Positions 52,450 through 61,200 of a stretch of 64,000 nt of DNA are shown here, piece after piece. The DNA comes from Conexibacter woesei DSM 14684 (GTDB lineage Bacteria > Actinomycetota > Thermoleophilia > Solirubrobacterales > Solirubrobacteraceae): contig NC_013739.1 of assembly GCF_000025265.1 (NCBI RefSeq), positions 6,186,001 through 6,250,000 on the forward strand, written 5' to 3'. The notes under the pieces were generated by a model. It worked only from the letters and a program-made list of their open reading frames with translations. It ran no database searches and had not been told where the DNA came from. Position 1 is the first letter of the stretch, and every line of letters starts with the position of its first letter. Both the position numbers and the translations under genes were made by a program.

Positions 52450-54231
52450 ATGGAGGACGGCCACCTCATCCTGATCGCGGGTGCGCTGCTCGCTGCCGGC
52501 ATCGCCGCCTCCCTGCTCGCCGGGCGCCTGCGCCTCCCGAGCCTCGTGCTGTTCCTCGGCGTCGGCATGGCCGTCGGCACCGACGGGCTCGGCTGGGTCG
52601 ACTTCGCCGACTACGAGCTGGCGCGCGACATCGGCATCGTCGCGCTCGCGCTGATCCTCTTCGAGGGCGGCCTGACGGCCGGCTTCGGCGAGATCCGCCC
52701 GGTGCTGAAGAACGTCGTCAGCCTCGCGCTGTTCGGCACGTTGATCACCGCCGGCATCTGCGGCCTGGTCGCGACGTGGCTGTTCGACTTCTCGCTGCTG
52801 GAGGGCCTGCTGCTCGGCGCGATCATCTCCTCGACCGACGGCGCGGCGATCTTCGCGCTGCTGCGCGGCTCGTCCCTGAAGAAGAAGCTCGGCCGCACGC
52901 TGGAGGGCGAGGCCGGCATGAACGACCCGATCGCGGTGCTGCTCGTCGTCGGCTTCATCGACTGGATCGAGAAGCCCGACTACGGCCTGGTCGACATGGC
53001 GGGGCTGTTCGTGACCGAGGTCGGGATCGGCGCGGTCGTCGGCGTCGTCGTCGGCGTCGGCGCGGCGAGACTGTTCCAGCGCTTTCAGCTGGCGACGCCC
53101 GGCCTCTACCCCGTCGCCTCGATCGCGACCGCCGCGCTCGCGTTCGGCGCCGCCAGCTCGCTGCACGGCTCCGGCTTCCTCGCCGTCTACCTCGCCGGCC
53201 TCGCGCTCGGCAGCGCCCACATCCCCGGCAAGCAGACGATCACGACCTTCCACCAGGGGATGGCGTGGATCGCGCAGCTGACGATGTTCCTCGCGCTCGG
53301 CCTGCTCGTCTTCCCCAGCCACTTCGGCGAGGTCTGGCTCGAAGGCACGATCCTCGCGCTCGCGCTCTGCTTCATCGCGCGGCCGGTCGCGGCGTTCGTC
53401 GCGAGCGGGCCGGGCTTCGGCGTCGCCGACCGCGTCGTGCTCGGCTGGGCCGGATTGCGCGGGGCGGTGCCGGTCGTGCTGGCGACCTTCCCCGTGATCG
53501 CCGGCGTCGAGCACAGCAGCGAGTTCTTCGAGATCGTCTTCTTCGCCGTGCTGCTGTCGACCGTCCTGCAGGGGTCGACGTTCGAGGCGGTCGCCCGGCG
53601 GCTCGGCGCGACGACCGCGAGGTCGCCGCTGCTGACGAGCGCGCTGACGGAGACCGGCACGATCCGCCAGCTCGGGGCCGACTCGGTCGAGTACGAGGTC
53701 CTGCCCGACGACGCGATCGTCGGGCTGCGAATCCGCGACCTCGAACTGCCGCGCGAGGCGGTCGTCAACGTGATCGTCCGGCGCGGGCAGGCCGTGCCGC
53801 CGCGCGGCTCGACGAAGATCGCCGACGGCGACCGCCTGCACGTGCTGATCCGCCGCGAAGCGCTGCCCGTCATGCAGGAGCTGACCGAGCGCTGGCACAG
53901 TGGCCCGATCGGGCCGAGACCGCGCCCGCGGCGGATCCCCGAGGGCCACGCGCCGGTCTTCCACGTGCGGCCGTGGGAGGAGAGCTGGGGCAACCCGATG
54001 ACGGTCACCGAGGTCGCCGGGCGCGAGGTCGTCGAGCGGCTGCGGACGCGGCGCGACGTGCCGGGGTCGCTCGTGCTGCTCGACGACGGCTACTTCGCCG
54101 TCACCGGCCCGGTGATGGCGCTCGGCCGCGAGCAGCTGCTGAGCCAATGGGTCCGCCGCCGCGCACGCGCCGCGCGCAGCGACTCCGAGCGCGCCTGGTG
54201 GGAGGAAGTGCTCGGCGCGCTCGCGCTCTGA
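52450..54231 (+). CDS. Monovalent cation/proton antiporter CPA1 family with TrkA-C domain
   Basis: A 593-residue membrane exchanger (NhaP2/CvrA-like). About twelve membrane helices fill residues 5-390. The transport core shows GIVALALILFEGGLTAGF, ISSTDGAAIFALLRG, EGEAGMNDPIAVLLV (the ND pair) and GWAGLRGAVPVVLATF. A cytoplasmic RCK_C/TrkA-C ligand domain follows at about 400-475 (EYEVLPDDAIVGLRIRDLEL), then a charged tail. It exchanges K+ or Na+ for H+, with nucleotide control at the TrkA-C domain by family analogy. It is divergent from the pentapeptide gene. Confidence 0.9.
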   Translation: MEDGHLILIAGALLAAGIAASLLAGRLRLPSLVLFLGVGMAVGTDGLGWVDFADYELARDIGIVALALILFEGGLTAGFGEIRPVLKNVVSLALFGTLITAGICGLVATWLFDFSLLEGLLLGAIISSTDGAAIFALLRGSSLKKKLGRTLEGEAGMNDPIAVLLVVGFIDWIEKPDYGLVDMAGLFVTEVGIGAVVGVVVGVGAARLFQRFQLATPGLYPVASIATAALAFGAASSLHGSGFLAVYLAGLALGSAHIPGKQTITTFHQGMAWIAQLTMFLALGLLVFPSHFGEVWLEGTILALALCFIARPVAAFVASGPGFGVADRVVLGWAGLRGAVPVVLATFPVIAGVEHSSEFFEIVFFAVLLSTVLQGSTFEAVARRLGATTARSPLLTSALTETGTIRQLGADSVEYEVLPDDAIVGLRIRDLELPREAVVNVIVRRGQAVPPRGSTKIADGDRLHVLIRREALPVMQELTERWHSGPIGPRPRPRRIPEGHAPVFHVRPWEESWGNPMTVTEVAGREVVERLRTRRDVPGSLVLLDDGYFAVTGPVMALGREQLLSQWVRRRARAARSDSERAWWEEVLGALAL

Positions 54232-54267
54232 GAGCTTCGCATTGGGTCGGCATCGGAATCCAGCTCC

Positions 54268-54280
54268 TTGCATTTTGCAA
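54268..54280 (+). promoter_or_regulatory. HxlR operator-like palindrome 1
   Basis: TTGC-ATTTT-GCAA at 54268-54280. The same pattern, TTGC-N5-GCAA, recurs at 54314-54326, 46 bases apart centre to centre, and both lie upstream of the HxlR-family gene. Autoregulation is the natural reading. Confidence 0.5.
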
Positions 54281-54313
54281 CGACTCGGTCGCGCCGGACC
54301 GTAGCGCGACTAC

Positions 54314-54326
54314 TTGCGGTTTGCAA
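54314..54326 (+). promoter_or_regulatory. HxlR operator-like palindrome 2
   Basis: TTGC-GGTTT-GCAA at 54314-54326, flanked by C and G to make CTTGC-N5-GCAAG. It stands 9 bases upstream of a TACGAT -10 box (54336-54341) that leads to the ATG at 54350, so a bound dimer would cover the promoter. Confidence 0.55.
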
Positions 54327-54349
54327 GCGATCGGCTACGATCGATCCGC

Positions 54350-54823
54350 ATGCCGTACCGCGCCTTCGACGACCAGAACTGCTCGATCGCCCGCACGCTC
54401 GCGATCGTCGGCGAGCGCTGGACGCTGCTCGTGCTGCGCGAGGTGCTGCTCGGCAGCCGCCGCTTCGAGGAGATCAGACGCCGCACCGGCGTCGCCAGCA
54501 ACATCCTCAGCGACCGCCTCGCGACGCTCGTCGACCACGGCGTGCTGTCCCACGACGGCGACCCGCCCACCTACCGCGTGACGCCGAAGGGCCTCGACCT
54601 GCAGCCGGTGCTGCTGGCGCTGATGACGTGGGGCGACCGCTACACCGCCGGCGAGGCAGGGCCGCCGGTCGTGCCCGTGCACGCCGCCTGCGGCCACGAC
54701 GCGAACGCGCGCCTGCACTGCAGCCACTGCCGCGAGCCGATCGAGCCGCGCGACGTGCGGATCCGGCCCGGCCCGGGCGCGAACGAGCGACAGCGCTCGA
54801 TGGGCCTGCTGCCGCAAGACTGA
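54350..54823 (+). CDS. HxlR-family (MarR-like) transcriptional regulator
   Basis: A 157-residue winged-HTH regulator. The HxlR opening CSIARTLAIVGERWTLLVLR, followed by EVLLGSRRFEEIRRRTGVAS and NILSDRLATLVDHGVL, is unmistakable. The C-terminal extension carries Cys and His in VHAACGHDANARLHCSHC, which may form a small zinc site. The early Cys (in DQNCSIA) is the redox-sensing position of many HxlR proteins. A TACGAT -10 box lies 8 bases before the ATG, and two TTGC-N5-GCAA palindromes stand upstream. The target is unknown and may be only itself. Confidence 0.88.
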   Translation: MPYRAFDDQNCSIARTLAIVGERWTLLVLREVLLGSRRFEEIRRRTGVASNILSDRLATLVDHGVLSHDGDPPTYRVTPKGLDLQPVLLALMTWGDRYTAGEAGPPVVPVHAACGHDANARLHCSHCREPIEPRDVRIRPGPGANERQRSMGLLPQD

Positions 54824-54861
54824 GCCTGGCGCGCGGCCGGTCACCGTGAGCAGCGACGCGA

Positions 54862-54892
54862 CGGCTTCCTGCGCTCAAACCGCAGGAAGCCG
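54862..54892 (+). terminator. Terminator after the HxlR gene
   Basis: A 12-base perfect stem (CGGCTTCCTGCG at 54862-54873, CGCAGGAAGCCG at 54881-54892) with a 7-base loop lies 38 bases after the HxlR stop. No T tract follows. Confidence 0.7.
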
Positions 54893-54912
54893 CTGCAAAG
54901 GCGCCCAGTCGT

Positions 54913-54961
54913 GTGATGCGCCTCCCCGCGCGGGCAGTCCCAATGCGGGGTGAGGGATCAC
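54913..54961 (+). other. Imperfect hairpin over the start of the CAP-domain gene
   Basis: Outer arms GTGAT (54913-54917) and ATCAC (54957-54961) and inner arms CCCCGC (54924-54929) and GCGGGG (54945-54950) form a nested stem. The inner right arm ends on the first base of the GTG start at 54950, so the stem would mask the start codon in the mRNA. Control of translation is possible but not shown. Confidence 0.35.
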
Positions 54962-55594
54962 AAGCAACCGCCTGGGGACCGGCGCGGACGGAGACGCGCT
55001 CGACCCGCTGCAGCCGCGCTGGCGGCCGCCGTCGCGCTGTGCGTCGCGGCGCTCGCCGGATCGCCGGCAGCCGCGCACGCCGCGAGCGAGCCGACGGCCT
55101 GTCCCGCAAGCCACGCGATCCCGTCCGCCGATGCCGGCGGTGCCCGCTCCGAGCACGCTCTGCTGTGCCTGCTCAACCGCGAGCGCGCACGCGCAGGCCT
55201 GCGGCAGCTGCAACCGAACCGCTGCCTCGCGCGTGCCGCCGCGGGCCATGCGCGCGACATGGTCGCGCGACGCTACTTCGCCCATCGCTCGCCCGACGGG
55301 CGCGACTTCGCCGACCGGATCCTCGCGACCGGCTACGCCCCGCGCGGCGCCCGCTGGACGGTCGGCGAGAACCTCGCCTGGGGCTCCGCGCCGGCCGGCG
55401 ACCCGGCGTGGGTGATCGACGCGTGGATGGACAGTGCCGGACACCGCGAGAACGTGCTCCGCTCCAGCTTCCGCGACGTCGGCATCGCGGCCGTGCCCGG
55501 CGCGCCGGGCGCCGCGGTGAGCGGCTCCGCCCCACGCGCCACGTACGCTGCCGAGTTCGGCGCATACAGCGGCACGCGCGGCCGCTGCGGCTGA
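54950..55594 (+). CDS. Secreted CAP-domain (SCP/PR1-like) protein
   Basis: A 214-residue exported protein. A basic N-terminus precedes a signal helix (AAAALAAAVALCVAALAGSP, cleavage near residue 45). The CAP fold follows: CLLNRERARAGLRQLQPN, ARDMVARRYFAHRSPDGRDF, TVGENLAWGS and WMDSAGHRENVLRSSF, the last two containing the conserved Glu and His. Two to four Cys could form disulfides. CAP proteins of bacteria are often wall-bound with unknown activity. The GTG start at 54950 is embedded in a hairpin. Confidence 0.82.
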   Translation: MRDHKQPPGDRRGRRRARPAAAALAAAVALCVAALAGSPAAAHAASEPTACPASHAIPSADAGGARSEHALLCLLNRERARAGLRQLQPNRCLARAAAGHARDMVARRYFAHRSPDGRDFADRILATGYAPRGARWTVGENLAWGSAPAGDPAWVIDAWMDSAGHRENVLRSSFRDVGIAAVPGAPGAAVSGSAPRATYAAEFGAYSGTRGRCG

Positions 55595-55668
55595 CCGGCG
55601 GCTGACAGCGGCGTTGCAGGCATGACCCCCGGCGGGCGGCCACGATGCCGCATCGCCATACTAGTTCG

Positions 55669-56508
55669 ATGACCCCCGCCAGACCGACGGCGGATGCATC
55701 CGACGCGCGGCTCGCCGAGGCGCTGGAGCCGCTGCGCACCGACCCGTCGCGCGCCGCCGTCCTGCTCGACATCGACGGCACGCTTGCGCCGATCGTGCGC
55801 TACGCCGACGACGCGCACGTGCCGGAGGCGACGCGCGCGCTGCTGATCGAGATCGCGCGGCGCTACAAGGTCGTCGCGTGCGTCAGCGGCCGGCGTGCCT
55901 CCGACGCGCGCCGCATCGTCTCGATCGGGACGATCTCGTACCTCGGCAGCCACGGCACCGAGCTGCTGCGCGCCGGTGGGATCGAGCCGGTGCTCGACCC
56001 GGCCGTGCGCGACTGGGGCAGGCGGATCCAGGCGTTCGGGCGGGAGGCGGACAACCCCGAGCTGCGCCGCCTGCGCGTGCGGATCGAGGACAAGGGCTCG
56101 ATCGTCGCGTTCCACTGGCGCGGCGCGCCCGACGAGGAGGCCGCGCGCGCGGCGATCGACACGATCGCCGGCCGCGCCGAGCAGAGCGGGCTGCGCACGC
56201 ACTGGGGCCGCAAGGTGCTGGAGGTCCGTCCTCCGGTGCGGATGGACAAGGGCGCCGGAATCCAGAGCTTCCTCGAGGACGCCGACCTCGACGCCGCGAT
56301 GTACGTCGGCGACGACGTGACCGACCTCGACGCCTTCCGCGGCCTCGGCGAGATGCTCGCCGAGGGCAAGCTGCGCCACGCGCTGCGCGTCTGCGTCAGA
56401 TCCGAGGAGGGACCGTCGGAGCTGGCCGACGAGGCCGACGTCGTCGTCGACGGGACCGACGGCGTCCGGCACCTGCTCGAGACGCTGCTGCACGACGACG
56501 CGCAGTAG
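55669..56508 (+). CDS. otsB: Trehalose-6-phosphate phosphatase
   Basis: A 279-residue HAD-family phosphatase that yields trehalose. Motif I LLDIDGTLAPIVRYA carries the two catalytic Asp, CVSGRRASDARRIV is the capping-domain side, and the last motif VGDDVTDLDAFRGLG binds magnesium. I chose ATG 55669: a CATACT -10 box ends six bases before it, so transcription would begin at the start codon. An in-frame ATG at 55645 would add eight residues. No trehalose-phosphate synthase (otsA) is near. Confidence 0.88.
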   Translation: MTPARPTADASDARLAEALEPLRTDPSRAAVLLDIDGTLAPIVRYADDAHVPEATRALLIEIARRYKVVACVSGRRASDARRIVSIGTISYLGSHGTELLRAGGIEPVLDPAVRDWGRRIQAFGREADNPELRRLRVRIEDKGSIVAFHWRGAPDEEAARAAIDTIAGRAEQSGLRTHWGRKVLEVRPPVRMDKGAGIQSFLEDADLDAAMYVGDDVTDLDAFRGLGEMLAEGKLRHALRVCVRSEEGPSELADEADVVVDGTDGVRHLLETLLHDDAQ

Positions 56509-56526
56509 GCCAGGAGCAGCCGCGCG

Positions 56527-57084
56527 ATGCGCTTCACGGACTTCCTCAAGGCGACCGTGATGACGTCCGCCGCGGCGGCGACCGTGCTCGCCGCGCTGAC
56601 CGCGTTCGCCGCCAGCCGCGCTGACGACCCGCTGCTGGTGCCGTTCGCGGCCGGCTGGTGGATCCTCGCCGGCTCGGTCGGCATCGTGCTCGGCAGACGC
56701 GCCGAGACGACGCCGCCGATCGCGCGGCTGCTGGCCGACGCGAGATCGACGCAGTCGCTGCCGGAGGTGCGTCCCGGCCGCGTCCTCTTCAACCGGCTGT
56801 GGCCGCTGCTCGTCTGCACGATCGCCGCCGGCGCGCTCGCGTTCCTCTACCCGCAGATCGCCGCGATCGCGACCGGCTTCGCGATCATCTGGGCGCTCTC
56901 GTGGCGGCGTCAGGACGCAGCCGTCACGGCGATCGAAGGACGCGACGGCGTCCGCTACTACGTCGAGAGCACCTCGCCGCTGAGAGCGATCCGGCTGATC
57001 CGCACGCCTGGCTTCCGCTCGAACATGTGGGAGATGGAGGAGGCGGCGCGCAGACCGGCCGCGGCCGGTCCACCCGACGCATGA
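56527..57084 (+). CDS. Unknown membrane protein with four predicted helices
   Basis: A 185-residue protein I do not recognise. Two hydrophobic segments (AAAATVLAALTAFAASR and FAAGWWILAGSVGIVLGRRA) form an N-terminal pair, and two more (LLVCTIAAGALAFLYPQIAAI and TGFAIIWALSWRR) follow after a hydrophilic loop. The cytoplasmic C-terminus (about 125-185) contains YYVESTSPLRAIRLIRTPGF. AGGAG is upstream. The stop overlaps the glycosyltransferase start by four bases, and otsB ends 18 bases upstream, so the three genes form a unit. Confidence 0.7.
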   Translation: MRFTDFLKATVMTSAAAATVLAALTAFAASRADDPLLVPFAAGWWILAGSVGIVLGRRAETTPPIARLLADARSTQSLPEVRPGRVLFNRLWPLLVCTIAAGALAFLYPQIAAIATGFAIIWALSWRRQDAAVTAIEGRDGVRYYVESTSPLRAIRLIRTPGFRSNMWEMEEAARRPAAAGPPDA

Positions 57085-58160
57085 GCGCCGACGTCCTGAT
57101 CGTCTCGCTCGGCACGACGGCGGGCTGGCGCAACGCCGACCCGCTGCTCGCCGCCGCGATCGAACACGCGGGCGCGAGCGTCGCGATCGCCGCCGCCGGG
57201 CCGGTCCCGCGCGTGCGCACGTTCGCGCTGACCGACCTCGTGCAGGCCCGCGCGACGCGCGCGGCCGCGCTGCGCGGGATCCGCGAGCACGCGCCGCGCG
57301 CGCTGATCTACAGCTCGACGACGGCCGCCCTGCTGGCGCCGCGGCCCGGCGCGATCTGGTTCGACTCGCCCGCGCTCGACAACCGCCCCGGCCGCCACGG
57401 GCTGTGGCAGCGGCTGGTAGAGCCGCGGCGGATGTGCGCGGCGCCGCTGCTGCTGCCGATGAGCGAGGGCAGCCTCGCGCCGCTGCCGGCGGCGGTCCGC
57501 GCCGCGACGCCGGCGGTCCTGCTGCCGGTCCCGGTCGAGCCGTCGGGACCGTCCGGCGACGCGGCGGCCGGACCGTCAGGCAGCTCGGCCGCCGCCGGCA
57601 CGCGCGACGTCGCCGCGATCGCGTACGCGGCCGACCCGGTCAAGAAGGGCCTCGACCGCATCCTCGCCGCGTGGCGTGCCGCGCGACGCGACGGCGAGCG
57701 GCTGCTCGTCGCCGGCCAGGACGGGCCGCTCGGCGACGGCGCGGAGGGCACCGGCCTGCTGGCGCCGGACGAGTACCGCGCGCTGCTGCGGCGGGCGCGC
57801 GTGTTCGTCGCGGCGCCGCTGCGCGAGGACCACGGGATCGCGCAACTGGAGGCGCTCGCGGACGGCTGCCGGCTGGTGACGGCACCGGCGCCCGGCGCCT
57901 ATCCCGCGCTCGCGCTCGCGCGCACGCTCGACCCGCGCTACGTCGGCGACGACCTGGCGGGAGCGCTGCGCGCCGCGCTCGACGACGCCGCTGCCTCCGA
58001 AGCGGCGGCCGGTCCGCCGGACACCGCCGCCGCGGGCGCGGCGACGCCCGGCGCGCCCGACGACTACGCCGAGCGCGCCGCGGCGCTGCTCGCCCCCTAC
58101 CGCCGGGCCTCCTTCGACGCGGCCGTGGCGCAGCGAGTCCTGCCCTTGCTGCTCCGCTGA
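57081..58160 (+). CDS. Glycosyltransferase family 4-like protein
   Basis: A 359-residue GT-B-type protein. The N-terminal half has a Rossmann start (DVLIVSLGTTAGW), and the C-terminal half has the nucleotide-sugar side: AIAYAADPVKKGLDRILAAW and VFVAAPLREDHGIAQLEALA, where the late Glu matches the E-x7-E motif of retaining GT4 enzymes. A Ser/Gly/Pro-rich linker (about 150-172) joins the halves. The ATG overlaps the previous stop (ATGA). It might glycosylate a trehalose- or wall-related acceptor, given otsB nearby; that is inference. Confidence 0.75.
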   Translation: MSADVLIVSLGTTAGWRNADPLLAAAIEHAGASVAIAAAGPVPRVRTFALTDLVQARATRAAALRGIREHAPRALIYSSTTAALLAPRPGAIWFDSPALDNRPGRHGLWQRLVEPRRMCAAPLLLPMSEGSLAPLPAAVRAATPAVLLPVPVEPSGPSGDAAAGPSGSSAAAGTRDVAAIAYAADPVKKGLDRILAAWRAARRDGERLLVAGQDGPLGDGAEGTGLLAPDEYRALLRRARVFVAAPLREDHGIAQLEALADGCRLVTAPAPGAYPALALARTLDPRYVGDDLAGALRAALDDAAASEAAAGPPDTAAAGAATPGAPDDYAERAAALLAPYRRASFDAAVAQRVLPLLLR

Positions 58161-58176
58161 TCCACCACCCGGCGGC

Positions 58177-58215
58177 GTCCTGGATCGGTGTCGTCCTGCG
58201 ACACCAATCCAGGAC
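58177..58215. terminator. Two-way terminator between convergent genes
   Basis: A long stem, GTCCTGGAT (58177-58185) with ATCCAGGAC (58207-58215) and GGTGTCG (58187-58193) with CGACACC (58199-58205), with one mismatch between and a 5-base loop, lies between the glycosyltransferase stop and the stop of the minus-strand gene at 58227. Confidence 0.8.
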
Positions 58216-58226
58216 AACCTGCTCGG

Positions 58227-61200
58227 CTAGCGGACGGTCACCGCCACCTTCGACGCGCCGACCATCAGCGTGTAGCGCCCGCGCGCGACCTTGCGCGAGG
58301 CGTTCAGCGCACCCACGCGGCCGGTCGCGACCGAGCGGCCGCCGCGCGTCAGCCGCGCCTTCGCGCTGCGCGCGGCCTTCGCCCGCCGCGCGGCGCTTCT
58401 GCCCGTGTAGGTGACGCTGCACGTCACCTTCGTGCTGCCCCTGACCGTGCACGTGACGAGCGCGTCGCGTCCGACGAGGCCGCGGTCGCCCTTCGCGCCC
58501 GCGTCGCCCTTGTCGCCGCGGTCGCCCTTCGCTCCCGCCGCTCCCGGCGCGCCGGTCTCGCCCTTCGGGCCGCCCGGCCCGTCGGCGCCGACCGGGCCCG
58601 CCGGGCCCTGCCCGCCGACCGGTCCGGCAGGACCCTGCGCGCCGTCGCCGCCGGCCGGTCCCTGCCCGCCGTCAGCGCCGGCCGGGCCGCTCGGCCCCTG
58701 CGGACCCTCTCTGCCGGAGGGACCCTGCGGCCCCTGGTCGCCCTGCTCGCCTCTCGGGATCGTCGTGCTCGTCGCCGTCAGCGTCACCGTGTGGCGCCGC
58801 TCCGGCGTGTTGCCGGCGAGGACGACACGCGCCGTCGAGGTCGCGTCGGCCTGCGAGGGTGCGAAGCGGACGAGCAGCCTGCACGCCGCGCCCGGCGCGA
58901 CCGGCGCCGTGCTGCAGCCGTCGGCGGCGAGCAGGAAGTCGCCCTTCGCGCCGGCGAGCGTCTCGATCCGGTCGAAGCCGATCTCGAGCGGCTCGTCGCC
59001 GGTGTTGGCGACGGTCAGCTCCTGCGCGGGACCGACCGTGCTCGCCGGCTGCGGCGCGAAGACCGGCGCGCTGATCCACGCGCGCGGTCCCGGTCCGACC
59101 GGCGCGGTCACCTGCACGGTCTTCTGCGCGCGGATCGGCGCGACGTCGTCGCCCGCCCGCATCGAGTCGGCCTCGGCGACGATCGCGACCTGGCCCTGCT
59201 TGAGCGCGGTCAGCCTGCCGGTCGCGGGGTCGAGGATCGCGACCTTGCCGGCCTCGCGAGCGGCGTCGACCGCCGCCTCGCCGCTGCCGAGCGCCAGCTC
59301 CTCCGAGCCCGACCAGCGGACCGAGGCCGGGTAGCGCAGCGGCACACGGCGACTGCCGTTGGAGACGCCAGCCGGCTGCACCAGCTCGCCGCCGAGCGGC
59401 GCGGCGTCGCCGACGCCGAGCGCCGCCGGCACGTCGAGGTCGATCTGCTGCGCGAACGGGCGCACGTCGGCGGCGAGCCAGTCGCCCGTCGCGTCCTCGC
59501 CGGGGTCGACGCTCCAGCGCACCCAGCCGGTCATCCCACCGCGGTCGGGCGTGCCGTAGGGCGACTTGCCCGAGGACGGCAGCACGACGTACGGGACTCC
59601 CTCGACGCGATCGACGTCGACGATCTGCGCGTGCGAGCCGACCATCGCGACGCCCTTGCCGCTGTCGGAGCGGAAGTCGCTCAGCAGCCGCTCGATCAGC
59701 GCGACCTCCTTGCGGTCGCCGAGCTGGCTGGCGTCGCCGGGGTCGGGGTCGTTCGTCGGGTGGTGGGCGAAGACCATCACGTTGTCGACCGCGGGATCGC
59801 TCGCCGCCGTCTCCAGCGCCTCCTGCAGCATCGGCAGCTGCGCGAAGTCCGAGCCGCGCAGCGAGCCGCGCGTCGAGTTCAGCAGCACGACGCGCGTGCC
59901 CTTGTGGTCGAAGACGCCGAACGGTCTGCCGAACTGCGCCGACCAGGCGTTGAGATTGTCGGTGCCGTACGACTCGTGGTTGCCCGGCACGTAGTAGCAC
60001 GGGACGCTGCTCGCGGTCGGCTCCGGCGCCGGACGGCCGGCCTCGACCAGCTCGCAGCCGCCGTCGGTGAGGACTCTTCTGGCCAGCTCGACGTCGGCCG
60101 GGTAGCCGGTGTCGACGATGTCGCCGTTGAGCACGACGAAGTCCGGTCTCTGTGCGCGGATCCGCTTCAGCGCTTGGATCGCGACGGGCACCATCTCCTG
60201 GTTGGCCGCGGTGAACTGGACGTCGGAGAGGGTGGCGAACTGGAAGCGGTCGCCGCCGGCCGGCAGTCTGCCGTCGGCGTCGATCAGGCGGTCGCGCTGA
60301 AGCGGCGGCTCGGCCGGCGTCTCGATCGCGCTCGGCACGTCGACCTCGAGGTCGTCGATCGTCAGCGAGCCTCTGTACTGCCTCGCGGCCGCCGTCTCGA
60401 TGAAGCGGACGTTGTCGAGCCGGACCGGGTAGACCACGCCGCTGCTCGGCAGCGACGCCGTCACCTTCGTCCAGCCCGGTCTCGTCAGGTAGTCGCCGCG
60501 CAGGTCGAGCGTTCTGCCCGCCGTCGAGGACGAGTCGCGCAGCGAGATCGTCGGCCACTGGCCGTTGCCGTCGCTCTTGACCCAGACGCTGACGCGCAGC
60601 GGCTGGCCCGGCAGCGGGATCTGCGTCAGCGCGCGGGCGCCGGCGCTGCGGGTCGCGGTCGCCTGCGTGAAGTCGTAGTCGATTCTCAGCCCCGTGCCGG
60701 TGCGGCCGCCGTCGACGACCGCGATCGCGCCCGTCGGCGAGCGGTCGTGGCGGAAGGTCCAGTTCGCGGTGCTGTCGAAGCCGTCGACCGGACGCGTCTC
60801 GAAGCCGACCGTGATCGGGATCGCGACGGTCTGCGCGCCGGAGCTGACGCGCAGCACGGTCGCGCCGTTGGCCTTCGGCGTGATCTTCAGGCCGCCGCCG
60901 GAGGGCGCGATCGCGACGACGCCGTCGTCGTACTCAAGCTCGGCGTCGAGCGGGTCGATCGCGGCCGCGAAGCCGTCGGCGTCGCGGCCGGTCAGCGCGA
61001 GCGTCGTCGCGGCGCTGGCGGTGTCGGTGAACGAGAGGCGGCGGCGCGAAGGCTCGAGCTCTGCCAGCTCGCCGAGCACGCGCACCGGCGCGTCCGCCTG
61101 GACGGCGTCGGTCGTCGCGCGCACGCGCAGCGTCGTGCCGGGCGCCTCGGGCGCCTGCAGCAGCCCGCCGGGAGCACGGCCCGCGGTCGTGCTCCAGCGC

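Noticed and set aside
58440-58750. Dense GGxCC-type repeats that look like a tandem DNA repeat or CRISPR-like region.
   Set aside because: They encode in-frame Gly-x-y collagen triplets without spacers of equal length; the repetition is at protein level.
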